Assembly: GCF_005222485.1 (NCBI RefSeq)
Contig: NZ_CP029078.1
Span: 2,322,001 to 2,386,000, forward strand
Direction of reading: 5' to 3'
Length of the DNA stretch: 64,000 bases
Origin: Streptomyces griseoviridis
Lineage (GTDB): Bacteria > Actinomycetota > Actinomycetes > Streptomycetales > Streptomycetaceae
Shown here: piece after piece, positions 1 to 8,894 of the stretch
Position numbering within the stretch: position 1 is the stretch's first letter
Layout of the letters: every line of letters starts with the position of its first letter
Program-made: the position numbers and the translations under genes
Notes under the pieces: model-generated
The model's input: only the letters and a program-made list of their open reading frames with translations
What the model was told of the DNA's origin: nothing
The model's database searches: none

Positions 1-989
1 GGGGTTCCGTCCCTTCGGGCGACCGGGGCCAGCTCGACCGCGGCTCCGAGCCGCTTGGCGGCCTCGGTGAGCACATCACGGTCGGGCACGGCGGCCTCGT
101 CGGCCAGCACCACGTCCAGGGCGAGTTTAGGGGCGTGTCGTCCCAAAACCTCCAAATGACGTTGCGGTGAGAAGCCCTCGGTTTCTCCGGGTTGCGGAAC
201 GAGGTTCAGGGAGAGCACCCGGCGGGCCTTCGTCTGGGTGAGCGCGTCGAGCAGTTCGGGGACCAGCAGATGCGGGATGACCGACGAGAACCAGGAGCCG
301 GGGCCGAGCACCACCCAGTCGGCGTCGAGCACCGCGTCGACGGCCTCGGGCACGGCGGGCGGGTCGTGCGGCACCAGGTGCACGGACTGCACCTCACCGG
401 GGGTGAGCGCCACCGTCGCCTGCCCGCGGACCGTGTCGACCTCGTCGGGGCGCTCCGGGTCGTGCCCCCTGACCAGGGCCTGAAGCTCCAGCGGGACGGC
501 GGACATGGGCAGCACCCGCCCGTGCGCGCCGAGCAGCTTGCCGACCAGGTCGAGGGCCTGGACGTGGTCGCCGAGCTGTTCCCACAGCGCGACGATCAGG
601 ACGTTGCCCACGGCGTGGTCGTGCAGGTCGCCCTGGGACTGGAAGCGGTGCTGGATGACCCGGGCCCAGGTCTGGCCCCAGTCGTCGTCGCCGCACAGCG
701 CGGCCAGGGCCTTGCGCAGGTCCCCGGGGGGCAGCACGCCCAGTTCGTCCCGCAGCCGGCCGCTGGAGCCGCCGTCGTCGGCCACGGTGACGACGGCGGT
801 GAGGTCACCGGTGATCCGGCGCAGCGCGGCGAGCGAGGCGGACAGGCCCATGCCGCCGCCCAGCGCGACGACCTTGGGCTGGGCGCCGCGGCGGCGCGGG
901 CGGGCGCCGCGGGGCTCGACGGGCCGGTCGGCGCGCCCGTCGGGCACGGCCCTGCGCAGCCGGCTCAGCCGCGAGGAACGTCCCGTCAT
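1..989 (-). CDS. yvcK: YvcK/CofD-like gluconeogenesis factor (3' end outside window)
   Basis: Partial: the frame runs off the left edge of the window. It starts at the ATG whose last base is 989, overlapping the rapZ stop codon by 4 bp (ATGA), which indicates translational coupling. After a basic N-terminal extension of about 36 residues comes the family's Gly-rich loop ([17 protein letters not shown]), then [18 protein letters not shown] and [12 protein letters not shown], all typical of YvcK/CofD-fold proteins that bind UDP-sugars. In Bacillus the family is needed for gluconeogenic growth and cell-wall balance. Position directly after rapZ is the conserved Gram-positive arrangement, usually followed by whiA, which would lie beyond the edge. 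Function is by family; the C-terminus is not seen. Confidence 0.93.
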   Translation of the reverse strand, partial: MTGRSSRLSRLRRAVPDGRADRPVEPRGARPRRRGAQPKVVALGGGMGLSASLAALRRITGDLTAVVTVADDGGSSGRLRDELGVLPPGDLRKALAALCGDDDWGQTWARVIQHRFQSQGDLHDHAVGNVLIVALWEQLGDHVQALDLVGKLLGAHGRVLPMSAVPLELQALVRGHDPERPDEVDTVRGQATVALTPGEVQSVHLVPHDPPAVPEAVDAVLDADWVVLGPGSWFSSVIPHLLVPELLDALTQTKARRVLSLNLVPQPGETEGFSPQRHLEVLGRHAPKLALDVVLADEAAVPDRDVLTEAAKRLGAAVELAPVARRDGT

Positions 990-1987
990 TCCCGTCCCAT
1001 GTCCCGGTGCACGACCACCGTCTCCACGCCCTCGGCGGCGAGCCGGGCGGCGAGCTTCTCCGACATGGCGACCGAGCGGTGCTTGCCGCCGGTGCAGCCG
1101 ATCGCGATCGTCACGTACCGCTTGCCCTCGCGGCGGTAGCCGGCCGCGACGAGCCGCAGCAGCTCGGCGTAGCGGTCCAGGAACTCCTTGGCGCCGGGCT
1201 GGTTGAAGACGTACGCGGCGACCTCCTCGTTGACGCCGGTGAACGCGCTCAGCTCGGGGACCCAGTGCGGGTTCGGCAGGAACCGCATGTCGGCGACGAG
1301 GTCGGCGTCGACCGGCAGGCCGTACTTGAAGCCGAAGGACATCACCGTGGCCCGCAGCTCGGGCTCCTCCTCGCCCGCGAACTGGGCGTCCATCTTGGCG
1401 CGCAGCTCATGGACGTTCAGGCTGGAGGTGTCGATGACCAGGTCGGCGTCGCCGCGCAGCTCGCGCAGCAGCTCGCGTTCGGCGTCGATGCCGTCGACGA
1501 TGCGGCCGTCGCCCTGGAGGGGGTGCGGGCGGCGCACCGACTCGAAGCGGCGCACCAGGGCGTCGTCGGAGGACTCCAGGAAGACGATCCGCCGGGTGAC
1601 GCCCCGGGTGTCGAGGTCGGCGAGGGACTCGCGGAGGTTGTCGAAGAAGCGCCGGCCGCGGACGTCGACGACGACCGCGATCCGCGCCACGTTGCCCTGG
1701 GAGCGGGCACCCAGCTCCACCATGGTGGGGATCAGCGCGGGCGGCAGGTTGTCGACGACGAACCAGCCGAGGTCCTCCAGGCACTTGGCGGCCGTGGACC
1801 GGCCCGCTCCGGACATGCCGGAGATGATCACCAGCTCGGGGATGGCCTCGGGGGCCCCGGCTGTCTCGCTGCCCGTACTCACCTGTGCTCCGTCTTCCTG
1901 GCGGGGTCCGCTGTCCGCGTGGTCCCCGCCGCTCTCCTGGTGCGTGCTGTCCCGACCGGCTGTGAGCCGCTCGTCGTGCTCGTTCAT
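986..1987 (-). CDS. rapZ: RNase adapter/P-loop nucleotide-binding protein RapZ (YvcJ)
   Basis: 333 residues. An acidic, low-complexity N-terminus of about 45 residues precedes the P-loop [12 protein letters not shown] (about residues 58-69); Arg replaces the usual Lys of the Walker A, as I recall for actinobacterial RapZ. The family-defining C-terminal block FGFKYGLP ... [19 protein letters not shown] ... [11 protein letters not shown] is intact. In E. coli RapZ guides RNase E to the GlmZ sRNA; in Gram-positives it is a nucleotide-binding protein coupled with yvcK and whiA. It overlaps both uvrC upstream and yvcK downstream by 4 bp, so the three are probably one transcript. No separate promoter was seen. 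Role in this organism is inferred. Confidence 0.95.
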   Translation of the reverse strand: MNEHDERLTAGRDSTHQESGGDHADSGPRQEDGAQVSTGSETAGAPEAIPELVIISGMSGAGRSTAAKCLEDLGWFVVDNLPPALIPTMVELGARSQGNVARIAVVVDVRGRRFFDNLRESLADLDTRGVTRRIVFLESSDDALVRRFESVRRPHPLQGDGRIVDGIDAERELLRELRGDADLVIDTSSLNVHELRAKMDAQFAGEEEPELRATVMSFGFKYGLPVDADLVADMRFLPNPHWVPELSAFTGVNEEVAAYVFNQPGAKEFLDRYAELLRLVAAGYRREGKRYVTIAIGCTGGKHRSVAMSEKLAARLAAEGVETVVVHRDMGRE

Positions 1988-4032
1988 CTCTCCTGCCCCC
2001 GTCGTTCGTCCGGGGCGCCCGCGGTCACGGGCTCCCCCGGGGTGTCCGGCGTCGTCCCGGGCGTCCCGTCGTGTTCGTCCTCTTCCATGATCTCTCCGGT
2101 CGCCGTGTTCACGGCGGGTCCGGCCGGGGTCGCCCCGGCGAGGGCCGCGACGATGGTCTCGGCCGTCTTACGACCTATGCCCGGAATCTCGCAGATCTGG
2201 TCGATGGTCGCCGACCGCAGTCGCTTCACCGAACCGAAGTGCTTGATCAGCGCCTGTTTGCGGGCGTCGCCGAGGCCCGGCACGTCGTCCAGGGGGCCGG
2301 CCCTGAAGCGCTTGGCGCGCTTGGCGCGCTGGTAGGTGATGGCGAACCGGTGGGCTTCGTCACGCACGCGTTGCAGCAGGTAGAGGCCCTCGCTGGTGCG
2401 GGGCAGGACGACCGGGTCGTCGTCGTCGGGCAGCCAGACCTCCTCCAGGCGCTTGGCGAGGCCGCAGACGGCGATGTCGTCGATGCCCAGTTCGTCCAGG
2501 GCCCGCTTGGCCGCCGCGACCTGCGGCTGACCGCCGTCGACGACGACCAGCTGCGGCGGGTAGGCGAACCTGCGGGGGCGGCCGTCCTCGTCGGTGAGGC
2601 CGTCCTCGCCGTCCGCCCACTCGCCCGTCCGCTCCTTCTCGGCAAGGTAGCGGCGGAAGCGGCGGGTGATCACCTCGTGCATGGAGCGGACGTCGTCCTG
2701 GCCCTCGAAGCCCTTGATCTGGAAGCGGCGGTACTCGCTCTTGCGCTGGAGGCCGTCCTCGAAGACCACCATGGAGGCCACCACGTCGTCGCCCTGGAAG
2801 TGCGAGATGTCGTAGCACTCGATGCGCAGCGGGGCGCTCTCCAGGTCGAGGGCCTGGGCGATCTCCTCCAGGGCGCGGGAGCGGGTGGTGAGGTCGGAGG
2901 CGCGCTTGGTCTTGTGCAGGATCAGGGCCTGCTGCGCGTTGCGCGCGACGGTCTCCATGAGGGCCTTCTTGTCGCCGCGCTGCGGGATGCGCAGCGAGAC
3001 GTTCGCGCCGCGCCGCTCGGTGAGCCACTCCTGCACCGGCTCGACCGGGTCGGGCAGCGCGGGGACGAGCACCTCCTTGGGCACCGCGTCGCCCTTCTCC
3101 TCGCCGTAGAGCTGCTGGAGGGCGTGTTCGACGAGGGCGCCGGTGGTGATCTCCTCGACCTTGTCGGTGACCCAGCCGCGCTGGCCGCGCACCCGGCCGC
3201 CGCGCACGTGGAAGATCTGGACGGCCGCCTCGAGCTCGTCCTCGGCGACCGCGACGAGGTCCGCGTCGGTCGCGTCGGCGAGCACGACGGCGCTCTTCTC
3301 CATGGCCTTGCGCAGCGCCTCGATGTCGTCGCGCAGCCGGGCCGCCCGCTCGTACTCCATCTCCTCGGCGGCGTCCGTCATGCGCTGTTCGAGGCGGCGG
3401 ATGTAGGTGCCGGTGCGGCCGGCCATGAAGTCGCAGAACTCGTCGGCCAGTTCGCGGTGCTCCTCGGGGGTGACACGGCCGACGCAGGGGGCCGAGCACT
3501 TGTCGATGTAGCCGAGCAGGCAGGGGCGGCCGGTGCGGGCCGCGTTCTTGAAGACGCCGGCCGAGCAGGTGCGGACCGGGAAGACGCGCAGCAGCAGGTC
3601 GACGGTGTCACGGATGGCCCAGGCATGCCCGTAGGGCCCGAAGTAGCGCACGCCCTTGCGTTTCTGGCCGCGCATCACCTGGACGCGCGGGAACTCCTCG
3701 TTCATCGTGACGGCGAGGTACGGGTAGCTCTTGTCGTCGCGGTACTTGACGTTGAACCGGGGGTCGTACTCCTTGATCCAGGAGTACTCCAGCTGGAGCG
3801 CCTCGACCTCCGTGGACACCACGGTCCACTCCACGGACGCGGCGGTGGTGACCATCGTCCGGGTGCGCGGGTGGAGGTTCGCCAGGTCCTGGAAGTAGCT
3901 CGCCAGGCGCTGGCGCAGGCTTTTCGCCTTCCCGACGTAGATCACCCGGCGGTGCTCGTCGCGGAACCGGTAGACCCCGGGAGAGTCCGGGATCGATCCC
4001 GGGCCGGGGCGGTAGCTGGAGGGATCGGCCAT
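1984..4032 (-). CDS. uvrC: Excinuclease ABC subunit C (UvrC)
   Basis: 682 residues, normal length. Cytoplasmic nuclease that makes both incisions in nucleotide excision repair with UvrA and UvrB. Order: GIY-YIG nuclease (about 14-95; GVYRF ... [14 protein letters not shown]), a Cys-rich stretch (about 150-180), UVR motif binding UvrB ([18 protein letters not shown], about 210), RNase H-like nuclease ([21 protein letters not shown] ... [13 protein letters not shown], about 395-520) and two helix-hairpin-helix motifs ([26 protein letters not shown], about 575-630). The ATG lies 7 nt after the -10 of a RecA-NDp-like promoter with no Shine-Dalgarno, so the message is probably leaderless. rapZ follows with a 4-bp overlap, so damage signalling at this promoter would also raise rapZ-yvcK. 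Confidence 0.98.
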   Translation of the reverse strand: MADPSSYRPGPGSIPDSPGVYRFRDEHRRVIYVGKAKSLRQRLASYFQDLANLHPRTRTMVTTAASVEWTVVSTEVEALQLEYSWIKEYDPRFNVKYRDDKSYPYLAVTMNEEFPRVQVMRGQKRKGVRYFGPYGHAWAIRDTVDLLLRVFPVRTCSAGVFKNAARTGRPCLLGYIDKCSAPCVGRVTPEEHRELADEFCDFMAGRTGTYIRRLEQRMTDAAEEMEYERAARLRDDIEALRKAMEKSAVVLADATDADLVAVAEDELEAAVQIFHVRGGRVRGQRGWVTDKVEEITTGALVEHALQQLYGEEKGDAVPKEVLVPALPDPVEPVQEWLTERRGANVSLRIPQRGDKKALMETVARNAQQALILHKTKRASDLTTRSRALEEIAQALDLESAPLRIECYDISHFQGDDVVASMVVFEDGLQRKSEYRRFQIKGFEGQDDVRSMHEVITRRFRRYLAEKERTGEWADGEDGLTDEDGRPRRFAYPPQLVVVDGGQPQVAAAKRALDELGIDDIAVCGLAKRLEEVWLPDDDDPVVLPRTSEGLYLLQRVRDEAHRFAITYQRAKRAKRFRAGPLDDVPGLGDARKQALIKHFGSVKRLRSATIDQICEIPGIGRKTAETIVAALAGATPAGPAVNTATGEIMEEDEHDGTPGTTPDTPGEPVTAGAPDERRGQER

Positions 4033-4039
4033 GTCTCAC

Positions 4040-4062
4040 ACCCTACTGGCGAGGGCTGACAG
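4040..4062 (-). promoter_or_regulatory. RecA-NDp/PafBC-type promoter of uvrC
   Basis: Read on the minus strand: CTGTCAGCCC, 7 bp, TAGGGT. The first bases of the two boxes are 17 bp apart, as at uvrA, uvrB, terD and ogt in this window. The -10 box matches the TAGGGT form, while the GTGG part of the upstream box has drifted to GCCC. The uvrC ATG follows after 7 nt, so transcription should start at or next to the start codon. In mycobacteria such promoters are activated by PafBC with the housekeeping sigma factor; transfer to this organism is inferred. Confidence 0.7.
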
Positions 4063-4073
4063 AGCGCGGGGCC

Positions 4074-4126
4074 TGTGGACAACCATGGACGGCCCGGGGC
4101 GGACGGGGCGCGGGGCCTGTGGACAA
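4074..4126 (-). promoter_or_regulatory. Two DnaA-box 9-mers upstream of uvrC
   Basis: TGTGGACAA, the complement of TTGTCCACA (the preferred Streptomyces DnaA box), occurs at 4074-4082 and 4118-4126. Each sits in a longer direct repeat (GCGCGGGGCCTGTGGACAAC). They lie 12-64 bp upstream of the uvrC -35 box. They may be a duplicated DnaA-binding or titration site, or just a small repeat; occupancy is not shown. Confidence 0.4.
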
Positions 4127-4138
4127 CCCCCGACACTC

Positions 4139-4816
4139 CTAGCGTGACTCCAGGAAGGTGAGGACGGCCAGCACCCGGCGGTGGTCGTCGGTGTCCTCCG
4201 GGAGGTGGAGTTTGCCCAGGATGCTGCGGACGTGTTTCTCGACGGTGCCCTCGGTGACCCACAGTCTGCGGCCGATGCCGGCGTTGGAGCGGCCCTCCGC
4301 CATCAGGGCGAGGACCTCGCGCTCGCGGGCGCTGAGGTGGCCGAGCGGGTCGTCGCGGCGGCGGGCCGAGAACAGCTCCCGCACCAGGGACGGGTCGACG
4401 ACCGGTCCGCCCCCGCGCACCCGTTCGAGCGCGTCGAGGAACTCCTCGACGACGGTGACCCGGCTCTTGAGCAGATAGCCGACCTGGCGCCCGCTCGCCA
4501 GCAGCTCGAGCGCCTCCTCGACCTCGACGAACGCCGACAGGACGAGGATGCCGGTGTCGGGGTGGCGCTCCCTGATGGCGCGGGCCGCCCTGAGCCCCTC
4601 GGTGGCGTGGTGGGGCGGCATCCTGATGTCGACGATCGCCAGGTCGGGGCGCTCGGCCGCGACCAGCTCCAGCAGGCCGACGGCGTCCCCCGCCTGCCCG
4701 GCGACCTCGTACCCGACGCGCGCGCAGAGGCTCGCCAGCCCCTCCCTGAGCAGCACGTCGTCGTCGGCGAGGACGACTCTTCCCCGCGCGGACCGCCGCG
4801 ATGCGTCCTCGACCAT
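4139..4816 (-). CDS. NarL/LuxR-family response regulator
   Basis: 225 residues. Receiver domain at about 12-130 with acidic pocket ADDD (17-20), predicted phospho-acceptor Asp63 (LAIVDIRMPP), switch Ser (LVLSAF) and conserved Lys (YLLKSRV). The LuxR-type HTH is at about 155-215 (LSAREREVLALMAEGRSNAGIGRRL...GTVEKHVRSIL). It should be a DNA-binding activator phosphorylated by the histidine kinase encoded just upstream on the same strand. The gap to the kinase is 400 bp, so it probably has its own promoter. A 16-bp near-palindrome at 4883-4898, also present upstream of the receiver gene at 8311, is a candidate binding site. The start has a purine-rich AGGGGGAG upstream. Signal and targets are unknown. 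Confidence 0.93.
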   Translation of the reverse strand: MVEDASRRSARGRVVLADDDVLLREGLASLCARVGYEVAGQAGDAVGLLELVAAERPDLAIVDIRMPPHHATEGLRAARAIRERHPDTGILVLSAFVEVEEALELLASGRQVGYLLKSRVTVVEEFLDALERVRGGGPVVDPSLVRELFSARRRDDPLGHLSAREREVLALMAEGRSNAGIGRRLWVTEGTVEKHVRSILGKLHLPEDTDDHRRVLAVLTFLESR

Positions 4817-5219
4817 GGCCCCGGCTCCCCCTGCCCGACCGATGCGGTGCGTACCCGCCGACAGCCTGCCGCACCGGCGCGGTTCCGGCTAGCAGGAAGC
4901 AGGATTGGGTGCCTGCCAGGACGACGTGGGCGCGCGGGCGGGGAATCCTCGAAGCAGGCCGACGGAACGGAGGCCGACGACAGGCGCCGCACCGCACCGG
5001 TGGTGCGGCCGATGCCGACCCGGCCGGCTCGGGCGAGAGCCGGCGGGTCGTGGGGCGAAGGCCGCGGAATGCGCGGCGGACGCGGGCCGGGGTACCGACG
5101 GCGGTCGGCCCGCGCCCGCCGGATCACGCGCCCGCCCCTGCCCGCCCGGACGTACGCGCACGGAGTTCATCACGGCTCCCCCGTGCCTGACGGCTCCCCT
5201 CCCGCGTACGTCCGGGCGG
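4817..5219. other. Non-coding spacer between regulator and kinase genes
   Basis: About 400 bp with no convincing gene; the open frames here lack ribosome sites and domain character. It holds the regulator's leader (AGGGGGAG close to its ATG) and the palindrome described separately. No terminator-like hairpin with a T-run follows the kinase stop codon. Confidence 0.6.
4883..4898. promoter_or_regulatory. 16-bp near-palindrome upstream of response regulator
   Basis: TTCCGGCTAGCAGGAA, with 7 of 8 symmetric base pairs, 67 bp upstream of the regulator's start codon. An almost identical element (TTCCGGCTAGCCGGGA) lies at 8261-8276 in the kinase/receiver divergent promoter. Recurrence of the same dyad upstream of two of the three genes of one signalling locus suggests an operator for the LuxR-type regulator; this is inference. 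Confidence 0.5.
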
Positions 5220-8105
5220 TCATCCGTGCGGCGGCGGCCCGTCCAGGGGCGCCCTGATCCGCAGGACGGTGCCCTCCCCCGGCGGGCTGTGCAGGTCGAG
5301 CCTGCCGCCGATGGCCTCGACCCGGTCGACCAGCCCGATCAGACCTGAGCCCCGGCCGGGCTCGGCGCCGCCCCCGCCGTCGTCGCGGACGGTCAGCTCC
5401 ATGACGCCGTCGCGCGCGTGGGCGTCGACGGTCACCACGCGCGCGTGCGCGTGTTTGACGGCGTTGGTGAGGCACTCGGAGACGACGTAGTAGGCGGCCA
5501 CCTCGACCCGCTCGGGGAGCCGCCGCGCGGGCAGCCGCAGATCCAGCTCGACGGGCACGGCGCACCGTCGGGCCAGCGAGCGCAGCGCGGGGCCGAGACC
5601 ACCCTTCGAAAGAATCGCCGGATGGATGCCGCGGGCCACCTGGAGGAGGTCGTGGGAGGCGTCCTCCAGCCCCTTGCCGACGTGCGCGAGCTGCCGGCCC
5701 AGCTCGGACGAGGCGTCGGTGACCAGGGACTCGGCGAGACGCAGGTCCAGTTGCAGGGCGACGAGCCGCTGCTGGACGCCGTCGTGCAGGTCCCGCTCGA
5801 TCCGCCGCCGGGAGTCGTCCCCCGCGGCGACCACCCGCGCGCGGGAGGCACTCAGCTGGGCGCGGCTGTCGGCGTTGGCGATGGCGGCGGCGATCAACTC
5901 GGTGAAGTCGGCCAGCCGGGAGGCGGCGGGGACGGCGGAGGCAGCGAAGGCTTCTGGTTCTGCGGCTGGTTCCTGTCGTGCGTCAGCCACCACCACGCCC
6001 CACAGCCGTCCGTCGACGACGATCGGCGCACCCACCGAGCGCCCCACCCGCGCGGGCGCCCGCGTGCGGATCACCTCGCGGGCCGCCGCCTCGCCCTCGC
6101 GCCCGGTGCCGTGCGCGGTGCCGAGAACCGTCAACGCGCCGTCGGACTCGTGCCGCAGCACCGCCGCGACCTCGGCACCCAGCAGCTCCTCCACCTCCCT
6201 GGCCACGGCCCCGAACACCCGTTCAGGCGGTTCACCGCGGGCCACCCGGGTGGCGACCCGGCGCAGCGCGGACTGCTCGCGCGCGGCGCGGCGCCGCTCG
6301 GTGACATCGCGCGCGACGGCGTACACGAGGCCCTCCTCGGGAACCGGGCGGGCGCTCCACTGGAGCCAGCACTCGGTGCCGTCCGGGCGCAGGAAGCGGT
6401 TCTCGAACTCGACCGGTTCGGAGCCGCCCGCCAGCCGTTCCATGGCGGCGCGGGTGGTCTCCCGGTCCTCCGCGTGCACCAGGTCGAGGGGGGGCCGGGC
6501 GAGCAGCGTGTCGCGCGGGTGGCCGAGGGTGCGTTCGAACGCTGGGTTGACGCGTCGGAAGGTGCCGTCGACGCCGAGGATGCACAGCAGGTCGAGGGAG
6601 AGGTGGAAGATGTCCTCCAGTTCCCGTTCGGCCTTGCGGCGCCTGCCCTGGGCCGCGGCGAACGACGCCATGGTGGCGTTCATGCCGCCGAGGAGCTGCG
6701 CCCAGGTGCCGTCGAACCCGGTGACGTCCACCCGGTGTTCGAGCCGGTTGTCGTCGACCGCGGAGTTCATGGAACGGATCTCGGCGGCCAACCGTTCTGT
6801 CATCAGCCGCAGTTCGCGGAAGGTGTCCGCGACGTCGCCGAGTTCGTCGTGGCCCGCGTAGCGGATGGCGAAGGAGAGGTCGCCCGCGGACAGGGCACGG
6901 GCTCCCGCGGTGACCTCCTGGAGCGGGCGGGTGATCGAGCGGCCGAGGGCGAGAGCGAGGAGGGCGACAGCGGTGAGGACGGCGAGGGAGACGGTGAGGT
7001 CGCGTGCGGCCCGCGTCCGCGCGTCGGCCAGATCGGCGGCGGCCGTGTCGGCGAGGTCGCGCGCGGCGCGGGCCTGGACAGCGCGCAGCGCGTCGATACG
7101 GGCCGTGGAGTCGGCGAGCCAGCCGCCGTACGAGGGCCATCGGGCCGTCGGCGGTTCCGGGTCGGCGAGCAGAGCGCGGACCGCCCGTACGGCACGGCCC
7201 GACCTCGCGAACTGCGCCTGGTAGAGGGCGGCCCGCAGCCGGTCGGAGGCGATCTGCCGGAACTCCCGCAGATGCGCCTCCTCCAGGGCGGACCAGCGGC
7301 CGGCGGCGGGGCGGTGTCCGGTGGGGGTGTCGAGCAGGACGGCCAGTTCGACGCGTTCGCGTTCGGCGGCCTCGACGGCCTCCAGGATCGCGAGGTGGGC
7401 GTCGGCGGCCCGGCCCGCGGCCCTGGTGGGACGGCCGGTCTCCAGGTCGGCGGCGGTGTCGAGAAGGGTGTCCTCGATGTCCTGGTACCGCTGGGCGATC
7501 GCCCGCGCGCTGAGCGCCCCGAGACCGGCCCGCACCCGCACGGCGCTCAACCGGCGGCTGACGGCGTCGAGTTCTTCGGCGGTCCGGTCCTCGGGCCGTG
7601 AGCCGGGCGGGGAGTCGGGCCGGGAGCCGGGCGCGGCCCGGCGCCGGGAGTCGGCCTGTTCGACGGCGTCGTCCAGGGCGCGGTCGGTGGCCCGCCGGGA
7701 GGCGGACCGCTCCGCGAGGGTCGCCGTGTCGGGGCGCAGCCGGGCCCGGACGGCGTCGATGCGTTCCCTCGCGACGGCGTCGGAGACCTCGGTGGTCGCG
7801 AAGGACACGTCGATCGCGGAGTGGAACCGTTCGAGGGTCCGTGCCTCGTCCCACTGGGCGAGGGCGCTGAAGGCGGTGAAGGCCAGCAGCCCGGCGACCG
7901 GCAGCAACGCGAGCAGCATCAGCTTGTGGCCGACCCGGAGCCGGGAGAGAAGGGGACCACGGCGCCGTCCCGACGGACCCCCGGTCCGCGGCCGTCCGGA
8001 GCAGCCCCCGGCTCGCGGCCGTCCCGAGGAGCCCCCGGTCCGCGGCCGTTTCTGCGGACCTCCGCCCTGCCGCCGCCCTCTCGTCCTGCCGAACGGCGCC
8101 CTCAT
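5220..8105 (-). CDS. Membrane histidine kinase (sensor-HAMP-PAS-GAF-HisKA_3-HATPase)
   Basis: 961 residues from the ATG at 8105; upstream in-frame starts add only arginine-rich sequence. Order: basic Gly/Arg/Ser/Pro tail (about 1-55), TM helix (about 60-85), long helical extracytoplasmic region of about 260 residues resembling the nitrate/nitrite-sensing (NIT) class, second TM (LTVSLAVLTAVALLALALG), HAMP, PAS (FHLSLDLLCILGVDGTFRRVNPAF), a GAF-like segment, HisKA_3 with phospho-His in RRIERDLHDGVQQRLVAL, and a HATPase domain ending in DDGGGG and GSGLIGLVDRVEAIGG. This is a typical NarX-type kinase for a LuxR-class regulator, most likely the one encoded at 4139-4816. The ligand cannot be read from the sequence, and the NIT assignment is tentative. 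Confidence 0.92.
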   Translation of the reverse strand: MRAPFGRTRGRRQGGGPQKRPRTGGSSGRPRAGGCSGRPRTGGPSGRRRGPLLSRLRVGHKLMLLALLPVAGLLAFTAFSALAQWDEARTLERFHSAIDVSFATTEVSDAVARERIDAVRARLRPDTATLAERSASRRATDRALDDAVEQADSRRRAAPGSRPDSPPGSRPEDRTAEELDAVSRRLSAVRVRAGLGALSARAIAQRYQDIEDTLLDTAADLETGRPTRAAGRAADAHLAILEAVEAAERERVELAVLLDTPTGHRPAAGRWSALEEAHLREFRQIASDRLRAALYQAQFARSGRAVRAVRALLADPEPPTARWPSYGGWLADSTARIDALRAVQARAARDLADTAAADLADARTRAARDLTVSLAVLTAVALLALALGRSITRPLQEVTAGARALSAGDLSFAIRYAGHDELGDVADTFRELRLMTERLAAEIRSMNSAVDDNRLEHRVDVTGFDGTWAQLLGGMNATMASFAAAQGRRRKAERELEDIFHLSLDLLCILGVDGTFRRVNPAFERTLGHPRDTLLARPPLDLVHAEDRETTRAAMERLAGGSEPVEFENRFLRPDGTECWLQWSARPVPEEGLVYAVARDVTERRRAAREQSALRRVATRVARGEPPERVFGAVAREVEELLGAEVAAVLRHESDGALTVLGTAHGTGREGEAAAREVIRTRAPARVGRSVGAPIVVDGRLWGVVVADARQEPAAEPEAFAASAVPAASRLADFTELIAAAIANADSRAQLSASRARVVAAGDDSRRRIERDLHDGVQQRLVALQLDLRLAESLVTDASSELGRQLAHVGKGLEDASHDLLQVARGIHPAILSKGGLGPALRSLARRCAVPVELDLRLPARRLPERVEVAAYYVVSECLTNAVKHAHARVVTVDAHARDGVMELTVRDDGGGGAEPGRGSGLIGLVDRVEAIGGRLDLHSPPGEGTVLRIRAPLDGPPPHG

Positions 8106-8260
8106 GGCGTACCCCCACTCGACCGGGTGACGCGGCCTCCCCCGGGGCTCCCTGATGCTACCGGCGGTGACCCGCCGCCGCGCCGCGGCGACGTGAACTC
8201 CCGATTTCGGCACAGGACTTCAGCACATTCCAGCTACCGGGTACCGGACGCCGTCCCTTT

Positions 8261-8276
8261 TTCCGGCTAGCCGGGA
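8261..8276. promoter_or_regulatory. Second copy of the 16-bp palindrome (divergent promoter)
   Basis: TTCCGGCTAGCCGGGA, 7 of 8 symmetric pairs, sharing 14 of 16 bases with the dyad at 4883. It lies 35 bp upstream of the receiver gene's ATG and about 155 bp upstream of the kinase start, in the 205-bp divergent spacer. Candidate operator of the local response regulator. Confidence 0.5.
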
Positions 8277-8310
8277 GGCGCAATCAACGGGCGGTGGGCA
8301 CGCTGTGCGC

Positions 8311-8685
8311 ATGACCATGCGCTGTCTTCTCGTCGATGACAGCATCCGGTTCCTCGACGCGGCGCGGACGCTGCTGGAGCGCGACGGGACAGCCGTCGTC
8401 GGCATGGCCTCGACAGGTGCGCAGGCGCTGGCGCACGCCGCGGCGCTCGCTCCGGACGTCGTCCTGGTCGACCTGGACCTCGCCGACGAGAGCGGTCTGG
8501 ACCTCGCGGTCGCTCTCACCCGCACCGTCCCCTGCGCCGTCATCCTGATCTCCACGCACCGCTTCGAGGACGTCCAGGAGTTGGTGGCGGCCAGTCCGGC
8601 CCGCGGCTTCCTGCACAAGGCGGAGCTGTCCGGGCGGGCGATCCGGGAGGTCCTGGGCCGCGAGGGAGCGGCGGACGCGACCTGA
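8311..8685 (+). CDS. Stand-alone receiver-domain protein
   Basis: 124 residues from ATG 8311; GTG 8305 and ATG 8317 are also possible and no strong ribosome site decides. One CheY-like domain: acidic pair VDD (9-10), phospho-acceptor Asp54 (VVLVDLDLADESGLDL), switch Ser (ILISTH) and conserved Lys (GFLHKAEL). No output domain follows; the protein ends 15-20 residues after the last helix. It is divergent from the histidine kinase, so it may be a second phosphate acceptor, a sink, or a protein-interaction switch in the same pathway. Receiver-only proteins of this kind are common in Streptomyces. Partnership is inferred from position and the shared palindrome. Confidence 0.88.
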   Translation: MTMRCLLVDDSIRFLDAARTLLERDGTAVVGMASTGAQALAHAAALAPDVVLVDLDLADESGLDLAVALTRTVPCAVILISTHRFEDVQELVAASPARGFLHKAELSGRAIREVLGREGAADAT

Positions 8686-8894
8686 GCGCGGCGGGCACCT
8701 CTGGCCAGGAGTACGCCGCTGTTGGGCGTCAGGTGTTGTCGGGACTAGGTCAACACGCTTCAATGCGGGGGAACTCGGGGCGCTGAACGAGGGCGTACGG
8801 ATGTGAAGGCGCCCCGGCGGCACCGGGGTCGCCCCGGCGCCGGCGCGGAACCGGTCTGACCAGCCGTAGCGAGCTTCCAGAGAAAGGCCCCCGC

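Noticed and set aside
2071..4059. 662-residue plus-strand frame opposite uvrC
   Set aside because: Antisense shadow of uvrC with repetitive Val/Gly/Arg/Leu composition and no ribosome site.
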